Source: Pyrrhoderma lamaoense
Taxonomy: Eukaryota > Basidiomycota > Agaricomycetes > Hymenochaetales > Hymenochaetaceae
DNA length: 64,000 nt
Direction of reading: 5' to 3'
Assembly: GCA_002794735.1 (NCBI GenBank)
Contig: NBAZ01000015.1
Location: 124,001 to 188,000, forward strand
The position numbers and the translations under genes were made by a program. This document shows, in pieces, positions 1 to 13,730 of this stretch. The notes below the pieces were generated by a model. That model did not search any database, was not told the origin of the DNA, and saw nothing but the letters and a program-made list of their open reading frames with translations. The stretch's first letter is position 1. The number at the start of each line of letters is the position of its first letter.

Positions 1-2362
1 AAGGATAAAGTTAGGAACAGAAGCGACAAACCTGAGGAGTAAGCTCTGAAGCTTTCAAAAGGTCAATGACATCCTTCAACTTTCTTTGTGTGCTCTGAAG
101 CTCAGCCCAGCGTCTGTCGGATATGATCCCGGCAGCCACAGCACGGGCCCTCGGAGTCAGACGTAGATCTGCGTTGTCGCTTCTTAATGTAATTCGATAT
201 TCCGATCGTGAGGTAAACATCCGATCTACAAATTTGTTAGAAAAAAAGGAGCGTAGCAGGAACAATGACCAAACTAAGTTTGACTTACAAGGTTCTTCCG
301 CCCCTTGATGATAAGGTCATCAATAAGCACCCCAATAAACCCGTCTGCGCGTGTAAGTACCAAGGGAGGGAGCCGACGAGCTGCAAGCCCGGCATTAATG
401 CCAGCGACGGCACCCTGAGCAGCGGCTTCCTCATACCCAGTGGTGCCTGATCAAGAACCGTCATCAATAGGGTCAACATTCAAGTAAAGAGGAACAACTA
501 CAAACCATTGATTTGGCCTGCTAAGAACAATCCACGTACTCTTTTTGTCTCTAACGTCGCTAAGAGAAGCGAAAGTCTGATTAGACAGCTAGCAAAACAA
601 GTCAGTAGAAATAAAACGTACGTCCGAGTTCTCTGGCGTCGATATGGTCGTATTCAACTCCATACGCTGGCCTCACCATCTTCACGTTCTCCAAGCCAGG
701 AACCGTACGCATCATTGGCTCTTGTACATCTTCCGGTAAACTACAGGAAAGACCATTCGGGTATATAATATCAGAGTCGTAACCTTCGGGTTCCAACCAT
801 ACTTTATGTTCCGACTTGTCCGGGAACCGACGCACTTTGGCCTCGAGGGAAGGGCAATAACGCGGACCTAAGCTCATAACTTAAATTTCTGTTGATGGTA
901 ATTTGTCAATGCAGATAGTAATGATACCTTTTTTGGTTTCCTGTATATGGACACAGTTGTGAATATTATCTCTAATTATCTGATGCGTCTCGGAGTCGTG
1001 TGGGTCAAGTAGCAGAGAATTTGATTCTCCTATATTTCCATGTTAGTCCAAAATAAGAAAATGTATCCCTTTATCTAGTGTGTTTGAGAAGAAACGCACA
1101 GCATTATCCACATTCCGATTGAGATAACTGAATGGCACTGGTTCATCCTCCCCTTGAGCTTTATCATCTTCGAGAAGTCGATAGAACGGGCGTCAAGTCG
1201 AGCAGGAGTACCAGTTTGTAGTCTTCCAAGAGCGAATCCAGCTTTGCTTAAAGTCGCGGAGAGGCCAACGGACGGCGCCTCTCCTAAACGTCCTGCAGGG
1301 ATGCGTCTAGGACCTATATAGTCTCCTCCGTGAGTTCCATGTACAGTATAGTGTACAAGTGAGAGGAGCATGCGTACCAATATGTATCTCTCCAGAAAGG
1401 AAGGTACCTGTACAGATCACTACCTGAGAGCAAGTTACACGTTCTCCGTTATCTAAAGGAAAGGGTATTTAATCGGCTTTCTAATCTTCTCTAGCATATA
1501 TAGTGGGTAAAACATACCAAGCTGTACACCCCGAACAACTAAGCTAGGATTTTGAAGGTTTATATCCATACTGTTCCCATGCCCCTTATCCTCGAAAAGA
1601 AGATCAAATACGCTCCCTTCTCTAGTCTCAAGGTTAGGGTACCGAGAGAGCGTAGCCTGCATGTGTTTCTTATAGAGTGTCCTATCAATCTGAGCACGTT
1701 GACCCTAGAAACGTCTGTAGTCAGCAAACGTGTACATACATAACTAAGATATAGCAGTAATCTGATTTACCCAAACAGCAGGACCCTTTGACCTATTCAG
1801 AATCTGGAACTGTATACCAGCCTTGTCTTTCAAACGAGTCAACAAGCCATTTAGCTACTATACCATCACTGACTAAATCATCAAGAAACAGTCTCCTTAC
1901 CTGCAACCTCTCCCATAACACCACCAAGAGCATCCACTTCCCTAACTAAGGTACCCTTCCCTACACCGCCAATCGAGGGTTACACGAAAGTGCACCAATA
2001 GTATCAATCTTTTGTGTTAATAGCAAGGTACGAGCCCCAGTTCGGGCTGCTCCTGCTGCAGCTTCACATCCTGCATGTCCACCGCCGATGACAACGACTA
2101 TATGGACCCCATATCAAGCACCGTTAGTATAATTTCAATGGAAGTGGGAGTTGATTAAACGAATATAAATCAGCCTTTTAAGTAAAAATTCGATTAACCA
2201 GTGAGACTTACCATCGAAGGCCGAAGAGGATGACGAGCTAAGGTCTACAGCAGAAGCAAGAGTCCTTACAAGAATACCAACTCTTGCATGTCCCCTTACT
2301 TTTGCTATTGAGGCTGGACTTCTCGAGGAATCAAGTATCCGTTTTGCGCCTGCAAGCATCAA
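1..2362 (-). CDS. MTO1: mitochondrial tRNA uridine-5-carboxymethylaminomethyl modification enzyme MTO1/GidA (3' end off window)
   Basis: Family role: with the GTPase MSS1/GTPBP3 it installs the cmnm5/taurinomethyl group on U34 of mitochondrial tRNAs, using FAD. The first exon, from the ATG at 2362, gives an Arg/Ser/Ala-rich presequence typical of mitochondrial import. The next exon carries the FAD-binding motif [20 protein letters not shown]. Further exons give [106 protein letters not shown] and finally [20 protein letters not shown] near 50-220, all family hallmarks in the right order. The C-terminal helical domain lies beyond base 1. Three frame breaks occur without introns, near 1973 (SIGG motif), 1170 and 303, each repaired in reading by one extra base. 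The assignment is firm; whether the copy works depends on those breaks. Confidence 0.93.
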
Positions 2363-5300
2363 GCTAGTATTCTCGTATAAGCGTAGACCTATATTTTCGA
2401 GTAGGCATTTTCTTCAAATTCTTGCTTTACTTTAGGAAAAGTTGCATCACGTGTGCTAGTAATTCTTGATACAATTACGTCATCATAGTGACATTATATA
2501 AGCATCATATCCGTCTTATGTTCGAGTTTGGATCGAGCTCACTCCTCCTCGTCAGCTTCGAAAAATGTCTTGTTTGTGATATATAGTTAGATGCTCTGTA
2601 CTAGAAAGCTTCGGAGAATATAAGATAAACTAGAGCTTACGAGTGTGGGTAATAGATGTTTTCGGTCATAATTATTCAATTAACTATATGTTTTTCTAGG
2701 AAGAAGAGGTTGTTTTAATTAACAAATGACATAGGAATGAGTATCCGAATCACATAGATAGCTATATCGTCAATATACTCCATACATCCACCTAGCTAAT
2801 GTATCATGAGAATCTCCTAAACCACTCCCACATCAATTAAGAGCGTTGACATCATTCATGACAAGAATCCTTGGCTCGTACTCCAGTCTTATTGGAACCT
2901 ATTATCTGTCTTCTTGCATCCACAGATAGGAGTATCACTCGCTTCTGATTTTCCCTCCAATTGCACCCATTAAGATGCATATTACTCTAATTATAAGAAT
3001 TCTCCAGAAAATAACTTTCACGCAAGTCTCTCTAACTTTTTCTATATTTCTTCTCGAAATACAAAAACAAGACTACTGATTCTATAAATCGTACATATAA
3101 CTATCACCGTCAATATCATCACTGCAATTTCTCAAAATCGAGTCACCAACACAGCTCACCACCCTCTGATCTCTCAAGTCCCAAAAAGAGAATAACCCGA
3201 AGCACTCATCATTAATTAATATCCGCCATCCAAATTTGAAATTCATCCTAGAAGCCACAAAAAACCCGTGTGAGAAAGAAAGATCTTCAGGGTACACGGG
3301 AAAAATTAATATTAATATTAAATCTTATTAATATCGCATCCAATAAATAAAGCTCATAAAACAAGGAAGTTAAATATAGACATATTAAGCCTATCAAACA
3401 ATATTGTAGAAGAAACAGAAGACCGAACGGTATTAAAGGGTAAAATGGGGGCGGGACATAGGTAGTTGGAGGGAGACTCTCAGAGAGGTTGGCCGGACTT
3501 GTGAGGATCGGCTGCGGAAAAGGCCAAATACTAACAGATTATACCCTTACACGCTGAAACGATCAGGCATCGTACATTTATTATGAGACAGATAATCCTT
3601 GCGCGCTCCGAAGGGAAGAGTGTTGATATTGACATTTGTGCCTACGTACACGCTATTCCCAGGGGTGTGGATTAGGGGGGAGCCGTCATATTTTCCTTGT
3701 CATGTGTAGATCATTGAATATGTTACACCGGAGATAACAATCCTGTTTGATGAGCACTGTATCGCGTTTAGGCAATCAAAGAGGGGTATATATTCTTGAG
3801 AGTTGTAACTGTAGATCATAGTGGAGAGGGGAGGAGGGGAGGAGGGAGACTAGGTAGACATGACAACTGCTATAACTTCATTGTACCTGTGCTAGCGACA
3901 ACAGAGGAGGATAGGACAATGGTGGATATACTTGTACTAGCTCCAGGGGACTTTTTTCTTGTCGGTGTCCGTAGATATGAGCGGGAAGGACTCAATTTAT
4001 CCCTCGTGGAACGTCGGCGAGACAAATGAATATTGAAGGATATACTCACCGTCATATACGATATCCTCACCCGTTTCAGTATGACATTCAATCGAATGTT
4101 CTCCTCCCCCTCATCCCTGAGCTCGAGAGTAAGCGGAAGAACAAAGAAATGCGCCCGTACCGGGATAAATTATGAAAGAAGCAGTGTAAAGCTGAAAGAA
4201 AAGAAGGGAGAAGCTGCAGAAGCGTTTCTAATTATATTGGTATATGATGTTTGAGCTCTCCAGGATATCATATGCCTGAACGTTTTTCTCCGAAGTCCAC
4301 AAAGGAAAAGTAAGATGGCATTGTTATTAACATCCAATGCTTATAAGAACTGAGTACATGATCTTGAGAAAAATTTTCGGAGGCCACTTGGTCATTCGGG
4401 CTCTGGTCGTACTTATTCACTAGTCACAGTAGGTAAAGTCGACTCTCAGCGAGCACACTCTTTTCCTCCTCTCGTCCCCCAACCAACTACTGTTACCATC
4501 TCCCAATTGCTCACGATCAGTTTTTGACTCCGGAAATTGTGTCTCACGCCACCAAGCATTAGATTCCGCGGCTTATTTCATTCACGGACGCATATACTCA
4601 ACGGAACCTGGTATTTGCACGATACGACACGACACGAAAAAATCATCCTCAGAAAACTACTTTCACATTCAGTACTTCAGTCCCCATTATCAGCACAAAT
4701 ACCAGAACCATATCATAATTTCATTTGTCATAATTATCCAAGATACCCAGCAAAAGCCTCCTTTCAAGTTTTTTGTCTTTCGTATTCGCTATTCTTCTAG
4801 GACCACAGATTAGTACGACTCGTAAGTGATTCTTATTTTTTGTTTTCTTCTGACTAGTTATCTTCTTCTAAAGAAGAGTGATTGAACACCAGAATACAGG
4901 ATACCCAACCACCCGATCGGAGTGGGAACAAAAATACATATCGGCGCCAAACCAGTCGCTAACAGAAGCCATAGATCCATTTTTAGGGAACATCTCCATT
5001 TCAGCTACCCTTTCGTAGGCTGAGGCTGATACACTGACCGCATACTTAATTGACCTTAACGTTTAACGTTCATACCAGTGCAAGTTAATAACGCATATAC
5101 CACCCGTTCTTCTTTTCTAGATTTTCTAGATTTTCATTGCTCTCTTTTATTTAATATTTTATCTCTTTTCACTTCTCCTGAACCCTTACCTTACGTCTTC
5201 ACTACTAAACGACGGGGGGTCGGCTATCTCACTAGCTCTCGCCGAAGTTACGTTAGGCGCTCTCGCCTGGTTGGACAAGGCTCTCAAGGCCCGTTCGTTG

Positions 5301-6796
5301 TTCCTCGTTTTTCGTTCCTCTCCCCTCTTCTCTCCCTCTCTTCCCCCCCCCTCCCCCCCTTCTACCTCCCCTCTCTCCGACCCCCTCAACCAGCCGTTTC
5401 TACTTACCCGCATCTTCCTTGATAATTTTTTCTGGGAAGACAGGTCTCGATCTCGGGGTAGCCGGTTGTTGTCATCTCTTCCGTACTCTCTACTCACGGC
5501 TTTACGGTAAACGGTAAAACGGTATATGGTACAAAGGACCCTTAGCAAAGTGCATTTTGCTAATAACTGGTACCACGATTCTTGACGCTTACCGTCTCAC
5601 TAAAACGTCTTCCCAATTAAACGAGCGAGAGGGGGGACGATAGTGGGATAGATACATCATATCATACAGCTTGCAGGGCTGCTGAGAGAGGTTAGATAAA
5701 AATAATAGTTCAAAGGGTGGTGAAGAACACAGAAGATACACAGGTGCACGAGGCGTAAGCATTGTTAGGTAGGTCCTCCAACTTCTTGAACCCCTTATAG
5801 TTATCTTCTACACCTTCTTTGCATGTTGACCTGTTGGTACCTGAGTGGTGAGCTGCAGGTTCAACACGAGGCTCACGCGCGTGTTCTTCATTCCGTCCAC
5901 GGTGTCGTGGTGCATCATTTCATTGCCACTTAAACTATTTTTTCCACTTATCTATCTATCCTCCTTACGTCCATCGTACGCTTGTCCCCCCTTCCCTGTG
6001 TTACTCAGGTACAGGTCGACATTGACGACAGCGTTTCGTGTTACTATTTCGTTATTTGTTTTATTCGTCTCCTTCCTTGTTTACCTTCTTTCTTTCTTTT
6101 TTTGTTTTTTTGTTTTTTGTTTTGTTCTAAACGCGCATGGCCGTTGATAAAATTTCCCTACATACACATTTGACCTAAGCGAAACATCTTTCAACCTTGC
6201 TTTCCGATTAACTTAATAATCTTGAACTGACTGATTGACCGAATTAACCTCTGGCGTTGAACTTCCGTTGGCGTTGATTAGGTAAACCAAAGCACATCTG
6301 GTACTTTCAACCCTCCCGATCGAGCATTGTTCGCCTACGCGTAACTGATCAGTTGAAGCGACCGTGGCCCTACAGAATAGAACGGGTCTTTTGAAATAAT
6401 TAATTTTTGGAATAAAAATCAACGCGTATTGGCTCTGTGCGCGACGCGTTCTATCAATCGCTTTTCGCGAACTGTTGAAGCGCTAGACGCGCCTGGATCT
6501 GAATATTGTTGATCTGAGCTGAGCGTAGCCAGTATCAACTGTTATTAAATTTTTTTTTTTTTTGAGGCTGGTGAGCATAACGCTTTCTATCGAATCCATT
6601 CGATCTTGCTAACATATGAGCGGAATGATACTAAGGATAATAAGATAATTCGTGCTAGTACAAGTACTATTCATACTTGTATGAACTCTCGGGCTTAGGT
6701 TATAACCTCAACCTTACTAAGGACACATTGATAAAAAAAGTTATAAGGAAGCTAGGAGTACCAAGGAAACTTTCAGCAACAAACGAATCGGAAGAA
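2363..6796. other. long intergenic region, no supported gene
   Basis: No open frame here has convincing family resemblance, a matching intron pattern or coding bias. It separates the divergent MTO1 and the large membrane-protein gene, so it should hold both promoters. The right half is rich in pyrimidine tracts (about 5100-5400 and 6060-6130), as is common upstream of fungal genes. A run of 13 T lies at about 6551-6563. Short frames at 3796, 4537, 5845 and elsewhere look random. Confidence 0.5.
5311..5400 (+). repeat. CT-rich (polypyrimidine) tract
   Basis: A nearly pure C/T stretch with runs of seven to eight C, on the plus strand about 1.4 kb before the large membrane-protein gene. Such tracts are common in fungal core promoters and leaders, so a promoter role for the downstream gene is possible, but the distance is long. 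It may equally be simple low-complexity DNA. Confidence 0.5.
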
Positions 6797-9700
6797 ATGG
6801 CATCATTCCTAAACTTGAGCAATATCTTCCGCAGGAGACAACAGCAGACGTCGGCACCTGTCCCTGTTGTGTCTTCTCAACCAATGTCTCCAACATCCGT
6901 TACTTCTCCTACATCAGGGGTCTCACCCATGCCTGCTTCATCTCCCAGACTTCTTCACCGGCTTCGCCAGCATCTGCGCAAGAGCAAGAAGCACGCCGTT
7001 TCACTTCATCTACCTCACCACCGACGTCACCTGCCTCTCCACAAATACAAACACAATACAAACTCAGGGTCAGATCCTCAGCAAAGACAGAGCTCGAAAC
7101 TCATATTCTCTTGCCAACATCATCCAGAACACCAACAGCGAGAACAACACTGATAACAACGCAAGTCACCAACCTCGTTCATCGACCTCTCCCGAGGCTC
7201 CAGAATCACCAGCGTTATCATCCGAATACGACTTTATCTCTCGTCCTTCGTCAGCAGAACGACCTCGATCCTCAAGTGCACATACCGGCCAAGGGAGACC
7301 GAAACACATTCGTGCAGCTTCCCGTTCTTCAGATTGGTATCCTTCATGGCTACCAAGGAGACCACCACCCCCAGTCCCACCTGCGTCGACCGTTGCTTCT
7401 GAGCGTGGACATGGTGAAGGTGATGAGCAAGACCAAGCTGGTGTTAGCGAATACGAGCGTGTTAGTAGTGAGCTAGGTCGTCAGGGCGTGGATTCATGGG
7501 CAGAGGGGCTAGGGCAACAGGTCCTTTGCCCATGCACAGGACGACACCCTCATACGATACCGCTCGGACAGGTTACACAGCCTACTCAGGTGTGACTAGC
7601 GCAGGGGCCACTACAGAGGAGTTTGTAGACATTGGTGGAAATGAGGATGACAACGGTGATGAGGGTGAGAATGAGGAAGGTGGAGAAGGGTTGGGTACTG
7701 AGAAAGAAGGAGGGCTAGGGATTGGGAGGAGACAGACGCCGAGGAGTGTGAGGATTGTTTCAGCTGTCAAGTCTGTGAAGCCTTCTATGACCTCCAGACA
7801 AACTTCATCAGGCGCTGCTAGGGGTCAACACGCAAGGAAGAGCTCCAAGGGGTCCAATACAAGTACGGGAGCCATCCCAGTAGTCAGGTCTAGAAAAGAG
7901 GGTCACGTTCATGGGATGAGAGCTGGTCCAGTGCCGTGGTGGAGACAACAACAAATCCAACAGCAACAGGTGCAAGGGCAAGGACTTCCCAGGAGAAGTA
8001 CAGATACTCCGTCTGTCGCAGGTGGAGGGGGAGCAAACATGCAAGGTTCTATACCACTAAGCTCTACACTTGCTGGATCAGCTATCTGGGCGGGAGGAGA
8101 AAGAGCTGCGAGTGCTTTGCCTCCGCATATGCGTGAGTACGTCCCTACACCTGGCCCGAGCACGAGTGCTGCTGGTGCTGGGATGAGTACAGCAGGATAT
8201 GGACATACCCGCGGAATGTCACTGGAGCCTATGCTTGGATACGGCGGTGGGGGCGGACGGTCAAACCACGATTCAATGTCCCTGCTCTTGATCTTGACTT
8301 CCTGATATCACCCAGTGGATGGACAATGGTCCAATACAGGCTTTGGCCACTATGGGTCTTTGGACCTGTCGTCGTACAAACATTTTTGGATCTGAATACT
8401 ATCTATTGTCTTGTCCAGTATGTTTCCTTTTTTACTTTCTTTCTTTCTTTCTAATTTCTTATTACTGATATTGAATGACACTTAGGATTGCTCTACATCC
8501 TACCCCTGCGAGCCCACCGACCGCTGCAATGGTCAGGGGTGGTGGAGGCTCGTCTTTAAACCCAACATCATCTAGGAATTGGGTACTGGCATCTGCCGCG
8601 TACGGGATATGTTGGCTGGTATGGATTTTCGGAGTGATCATCATGTACGAAATTGTCTACAGCTGGTGGCGCAGGTGGCGATGTAGTGAGTACCTCCACA
8701 GTCCCCCTTACTACAATACACACTCATCACTAATCCATAACCTTCACAAAGGACGACCGCTGATAGTCCCTTTGTATTTATCTTCTTCGGCGCATAATCT
8801 TGTGTGCATGACATCGTTCGCGCATTTCTGTTTCTTCAGATACATCAGGAACTCTGCTCGTCCACCGCTCCCCCTTCCCAGGCTCCTCAGATCGTGGTGT
8901 GCTTCTTCAGCTGCATCGTCCATGACGGCTGGAACGGCCACAATCCCTTCACGTGTGCCTACACCTAGTATTTTCTCTTCCGTTGCTGGTAGAGACTCCT
9001 TCCAACGAGACATCACCAGCCCAATATCTGTTACGGCTGGTGAAGGCAAAGAACGGATGGATCCACAACAGGGAACCAGCGGCAATAATAACCACAGTAA
9101 TGTTATGACTCCGTTTCCTATGATTCCGTATTCAACTACCGCTCGTGCACCTTTCCTTCTATCCTCATTGTCCTCTTGGGCAGACTATCTGGCCGAGACA
9201 GCATACTTCTACATCCAAAACATACCTACCATCTCCCTTCTCCTCCCTCGTGCAGCTCTCGCTCTGTCTCTTCTCTTAGCATTTTGGAATGCTCCGCTTG
9301 AAGATATCGCTTTAGCTGCTCTGGGCGGCATGGCCCGAGACCAAACCTTCTTCAATTCCGAAGGCGGGTTGAGCGGTTACGCAAAGGTCGTGCTCACATT
9401 GAACGTCGCTTGGGCAGGAGCCAGAACGTTATTTGTCTTCATGAGCATCTTAATGTTGTGGTGGATCAGCGGCATGGGCTGTGCAGGTATTTGTGGTCCG
9501 AGGTTCAGGTGGGAAGAACCAGGAGAAGATGAGTTTGGCAAGTTTGGGTATGGAGGAGTAGAAGAAAAGGAAGAATATGGAGTAAGATCGACTTGGACCT
9601 GGATGGAATGTACCCGCGCGAGAATATATGATGCGTATGACTTGTGCTTGTTTTCTCCTATCCCTGTCAAAGAAAAACCTACTTTACCCCCACTATCTGG

Positions 9701-12700
9701 TACAGGAATGGGAAGAGAAGCTTCACAAGGCACAGCAACGACGGATGATGGTGATAAAGAGAACATCTTGCCTTTACCCCGCGAGCTCCCTGCTTCTGGT
9801 TCTGCCTTTGCTGGAAACAGGAAAGAGAGAAGAAGAGTGTTGAGCGAAGAAGAAGAGGACGAACTAGTGAACAGAGCATTAAAGTCAGTTGGGATTGGTC
9901 TTACCAGTCCCCCCCAAGTGCATTCTCGTATTCCCTCATCTTCGGTTATCCCATCTAACAGCAAGTCTAACGTAAGCAATGCTCCCCAGAAGATAGGAGG
10001 CGTACCACCTATACCGACAGCAAAAAGGGAGAGAGGCGCACTGAGCGAGGAGTTATTCGATACACCTCCCGAACTCCGTCGCGAACTTGATCTTGACTAC
10101 GAATTTGAAAAAGGATTGGATATCGAACGTGACTTGGACATCGCACAAGGAATGGCTCGAGACTCACCGATGGAGCCTGCTAGACAGTCTTCATCTAGTG
10201 CCGTTATTCCTATCACTTCTACACCACCAAGGTCAAAACCTGGGTCCGATAAAGCAGGTCGTGCGAAATCTCATTCCATATCCTCATCCACCAAAGAGCG
10301 CCCTGACACAGGCTCTGGGCAGTCAAACAAGAGCGGCAGTCCGAGTGGTAGCAAGACAAAGAGGAAGAAGAAGAGGAAAGAAGTAGGTTACGTCTTTTCT
10401 GGGTATCCAGCTCAGCTATCTTCTTCTCCAGCCTCTCCTGTTGGAGGCGTCAAGGAGGAAGAGAAAATACCTTTCCCACCTAGCCCAAGTACGGCTGGAG
10501 GCGACTTTGAAGAAACTCAGAGAGAGGGACTCAGAAGGATGAGAGAAGAATCGGCTAGTGCTGGTGGTGTTACATCTGCACCTGAAGAGGAGGAAGAAGA
10601 ATACGATGAGTTTGGAGTCAATGTTGGCGGAGTGGACATTGAAGCTCCTTCCTCTACTTCTGGCACAGGGACAGGGACAAGTGCGTCAAACATGACGGGC
10701 AGTAGGAGTGGAAGCGGAACAGGAAGTGGAAGCCTTTCAATGAGTAGTCTTGGGCACCCGATCGCTTCAAGGTTCCCATTCCAGTTCAGACATGTTAGCA
10801 TGACCAGTGCTCATCATAGTCACAGTTACCAAAGCCGCCGCTCTAGAGGAAGCAGCAGCGCTGGTACTAGAGGCCCAAAGACAAGTGAAGGGAGCGCTAT
10901 CTCTGGTCTGAGTGGTCTTAGTGGGATCGGAGCTGGTCGTGGAGGTGCAGACTCCAGAACATCCTCATCTGTAGTGTACTACCCACCTCACACTTACGGA
11001 AGCCCTATCGGAAGTCCGGTCAGTCCAAGATCTCCAGGTAGCCCAAGGACAGCCAGCTCGAGCTACGGCTCGCCGGTGAGTAATCCTAGGTTCGGAGGCG
11101 CTGGTTTTGCCTCTACAGCTCTTGAAGAGCCTGGAGATGAGGACACGACTATGGAATACGACTATTCTGGTGTGAGTGGTGAGAGCCCACTTGTGAGGAT
11201 ACCAATGCCGCCTACTGCTGCTGCCGTCCGTGCTGGGCGAGAGAGAAGACGGGAAAGAAGAGAGAGGTTAGGAAGTGAAAGCGACCCAAGTGTCCAAGAA
11301 GCGCTTGCAGATGTTGTACTAAGGGACCGGGCTAGGACGCTGAGTGGCGGAGAATCTGCTCCATACCCATACCCTGCTTACGAGCCAGAGACTGACGAAG
11401 AGGATGACGTTAGAGGAGATGAGGGAGATATGACAAGGACAACTGATTTCACGATTCTTGAAACTACCAATACTACTGGACTTGGCTTGCAGGTGATGAA
11501 GAAGAAGAGAGGAGGAAGAGGAGGAAAGAGAGAAGGAGGACAGTGTTGGTTTACTGTCCGGAGGGGTGAGCCACGATCCTCGCTTGGTGGAATGCGGAGC
11601 AGAAGTGCGAGTAGAAGCAGAGCAAACAGTGGAAGCAGTGTACATGGAAGGAGTAGGAGCCGGTCAAATAGCTTGCTTGGAGCTGAACTTGGCTTTAATA
11701 TCAACCTTGGTGCCTTGGGTAGGAGGAGCAGGCAAAGCAGTGCGAGTGTTAGCGCAAGAAGCCGACAGAGTAGCGCAGGAGAAGGTATGCAGTCAATGCA
11801 TTCTTTACACTCCGGACATTCTATTCTTTCTGGGCACTCGGTACATTCAGGACAAAGTGGGTACGGCGCGAGTGTAAGTAATGGAAGTCGAGCATCGAGA
11901 GCTGTCTCATTCTCTTCTGGAATGATTCTTTCAGCAGTGGTAATGGCGCCCGTGCCCATAATAGGTCTTTGAATGGTGGGGATGGGAAGTGGAAGTGGAA
12001 GTATAGACGAAGGTGCTAGGTCTAGAGCATCGTCAAGTGGTAGGAGTGTGAGCTTCCAAACTCAGGCAGGTGTACGTTCTCGTGCCCAGTCACTCATCCA
12101 GAACATGGGGATCGGATCAGCCATCAGTGTTGGTTCCGGGATGGGAAGAAGAGATTATTGGGAACTAGGAGTACGGAGCCGGGCAAGTTCGTTGGCGAGG
12201 TTAGAAGAGGTGCCTAGTTTACACAGGCGTTCTGGGTCTGGAGCAACTCACGAAAGCTCGAGTGCAAGTATCGGAGATGGTGAAGCTATGGAGAGTCCAG
12301 TGAGCGGACCTGGGGAGGGAAGGGAAGAGGATACTTTTGGCCAGCCTATCGGTGTTAGCACTACGAGAACAAGGGTCGATTCTACACGATCAACGAGATC
12401 GACGAACGGGAACGGTTCTCATCAACAAGTAAAGTCACCTTTATCGGCTGAGGTCAAGCAGGAACAAGATACAGAGCAGGAGCACTCTAGAGAATCAGAT
12501 GTAGTACCAAATTCGGAGTTACAGATGCATGAGGATGAAGATGCTGTTCTTCCTTCCTCCACTTCAAACTCTGGCTCTGTCGAGCCTACTTTTGTACTGA
12601 CATCTCCACCCGAGGCAGGTCCATCTACGCTTCCAATTCCAGTCCCTTTCGGTGGAGCGAGGCCACAGGCGAGCTTCGTGAGTAGTGCACATGACTCAAT

Positions 12701-12875
12701 GGTGACACGTCCCACCGTTGATGAACATGGAACAACGAGTAGTGGAAGTATAGCTGGTAGGAGAGATGGTGAAGATGGACAGACACCGAGTAGCTATGGC
12801 ACTGTCCACATGATGAATACTGGGGGACTATTTGCCGCTGGGACCGGTGGACAGGGAGGAATGGGTCCGGCTTGA
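6797..12875 (+). CDS. very large multipass membrane protein with long disordered Ser/Gly/Glu-rich arms; function unknown
   Basis: The likely start is the ATG at 6797 (MASFLNLSNIFRRRQQQTSA). A Ser/Pro/Gln-rich arm of about 500 residues follows, then a membrane core: LWPLWVFGPVVVQTFLDLNT, an intron at 8418-8485, SRNWVLASAAYGICWLVWIF with VIIMYEIVYSWW, a second intron from about 8687 ending in ACAAAG near 8750, then PTISLLLPRAALALSLLLAF and LTLNVAWAGARTLFVFMSIL. The rest (about 9500-12875) is disordered, with SGTGSG, RSRSRSNS and EEEEEEYDE runs, and ends GGQGGMGPA. It reads in several frames. Breaks lie near 6952, 7055, 7520, 8262, 11918 and 11992, each fitting a one-base error, so I treat it as one gene of about 1,800-1,900 codons. 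Such proteins are often labelled proteophosphoglycan-like on composition only. I recognise no catalytic domain. The two-gene alternative (split at about 8300) is less likely because the TM core spans that point. Confidence 0.7.
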
Positions 12876-13730
12876 ACGCCCTTCGAGATTCGCAATTTCT
12901 CCCTATTTTTCCCCTTTTCATGACTCAAATTCTGACTCAGAGCTTCATGTAATGAATATGAATGATTCAAGCCATGCAATCTATCTCCCCGTCTTGTTAT
13001 GATTGATGTATATTATGTGAAGTTATCGACCTTTTCTTGTTTTTCCCTTACTTTGGATCTTATGTGGACACTCGCCTAGGTTGATGACTCAACTTTTTAT
13101 TGTCAATAAAAACACTAGTACTATTAACGATAATCTTTATTTCTCTTTCCCCGTATTTTGTATCGCTTCCTTTTTTTTCTTGATCTCACTCTATATTACA
13201 CGTTTTCTCCCCTTTTGGCATCCATATCATTTTTTTTTCTCCTTTTCTCTCTTTTCATCGATTTCCTTAAAAATACTCTACTCCCTACTATACACCACTC
13301 TAACCATCTTCTTGTTTCTTTTCTGATATTTCGGATTGGGCTTTCTTACTTACCTTAACTCATCGTTTTCCCCCTTCGTCTTAATGCTCCCTTTTGATTT
13401 TGGTGCCTGTACAGCATAACAACACTGACCCCTTTCTACAATGAAACCCCGGCGATACCACGTTCTATTAACTACGCTTCATTGCATTAGCCTTTATGTT
13501 ATTTTATTTTCGTCTTCACCCCCCCCCCCCCGATACAAACCCCTTTTCTCTCTGGCATTGCATTATTTTCATTTCATCTTTGCACATCCGCGAATCCCTG
13601 TAGTTATTGAAACTGTTGATTGCATATGAAAGTATACAATATATGACAATTTGTTTGTTTGTTTATCCCCCCTTCCATCTTTAGAGATGAAATGCGCCCT
13701 GTTTGTTGAGAAAAGCACCATATTCATGTA
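12876..13730. other. intergenic between convergent genes; contains a C13 run
   Basis: Shared 3' flank of the large membrane-protein gene (+) and the MFS gene (-). It is T- and C-rich on the plus strand and includes 13 consecutive C at 13519-13531. I see no gene in it. Confidence 0.55.

Noticed and set aside
5078..5548. Overlapping frames on both strands in the CT-rich region
   Set aside because: Low-complexity pyrimidine DNA keeps several frames open by chance; no motif or conserved intron.
9377..9979. Minus-strand 200-codon frame inside the large membrane-protein gene
   Set aside because: Antisense shadow of Ser/Glu-rich coding sequence; the plus strand carries the membrane helices and continues on both sides.
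11378..11959. Minus-strand 193-codon frame rich in Leu and Cys
   Set aside because: Antisense of the Ser/Gly/Arg-rich tail on the plus strand, which explains the composition.
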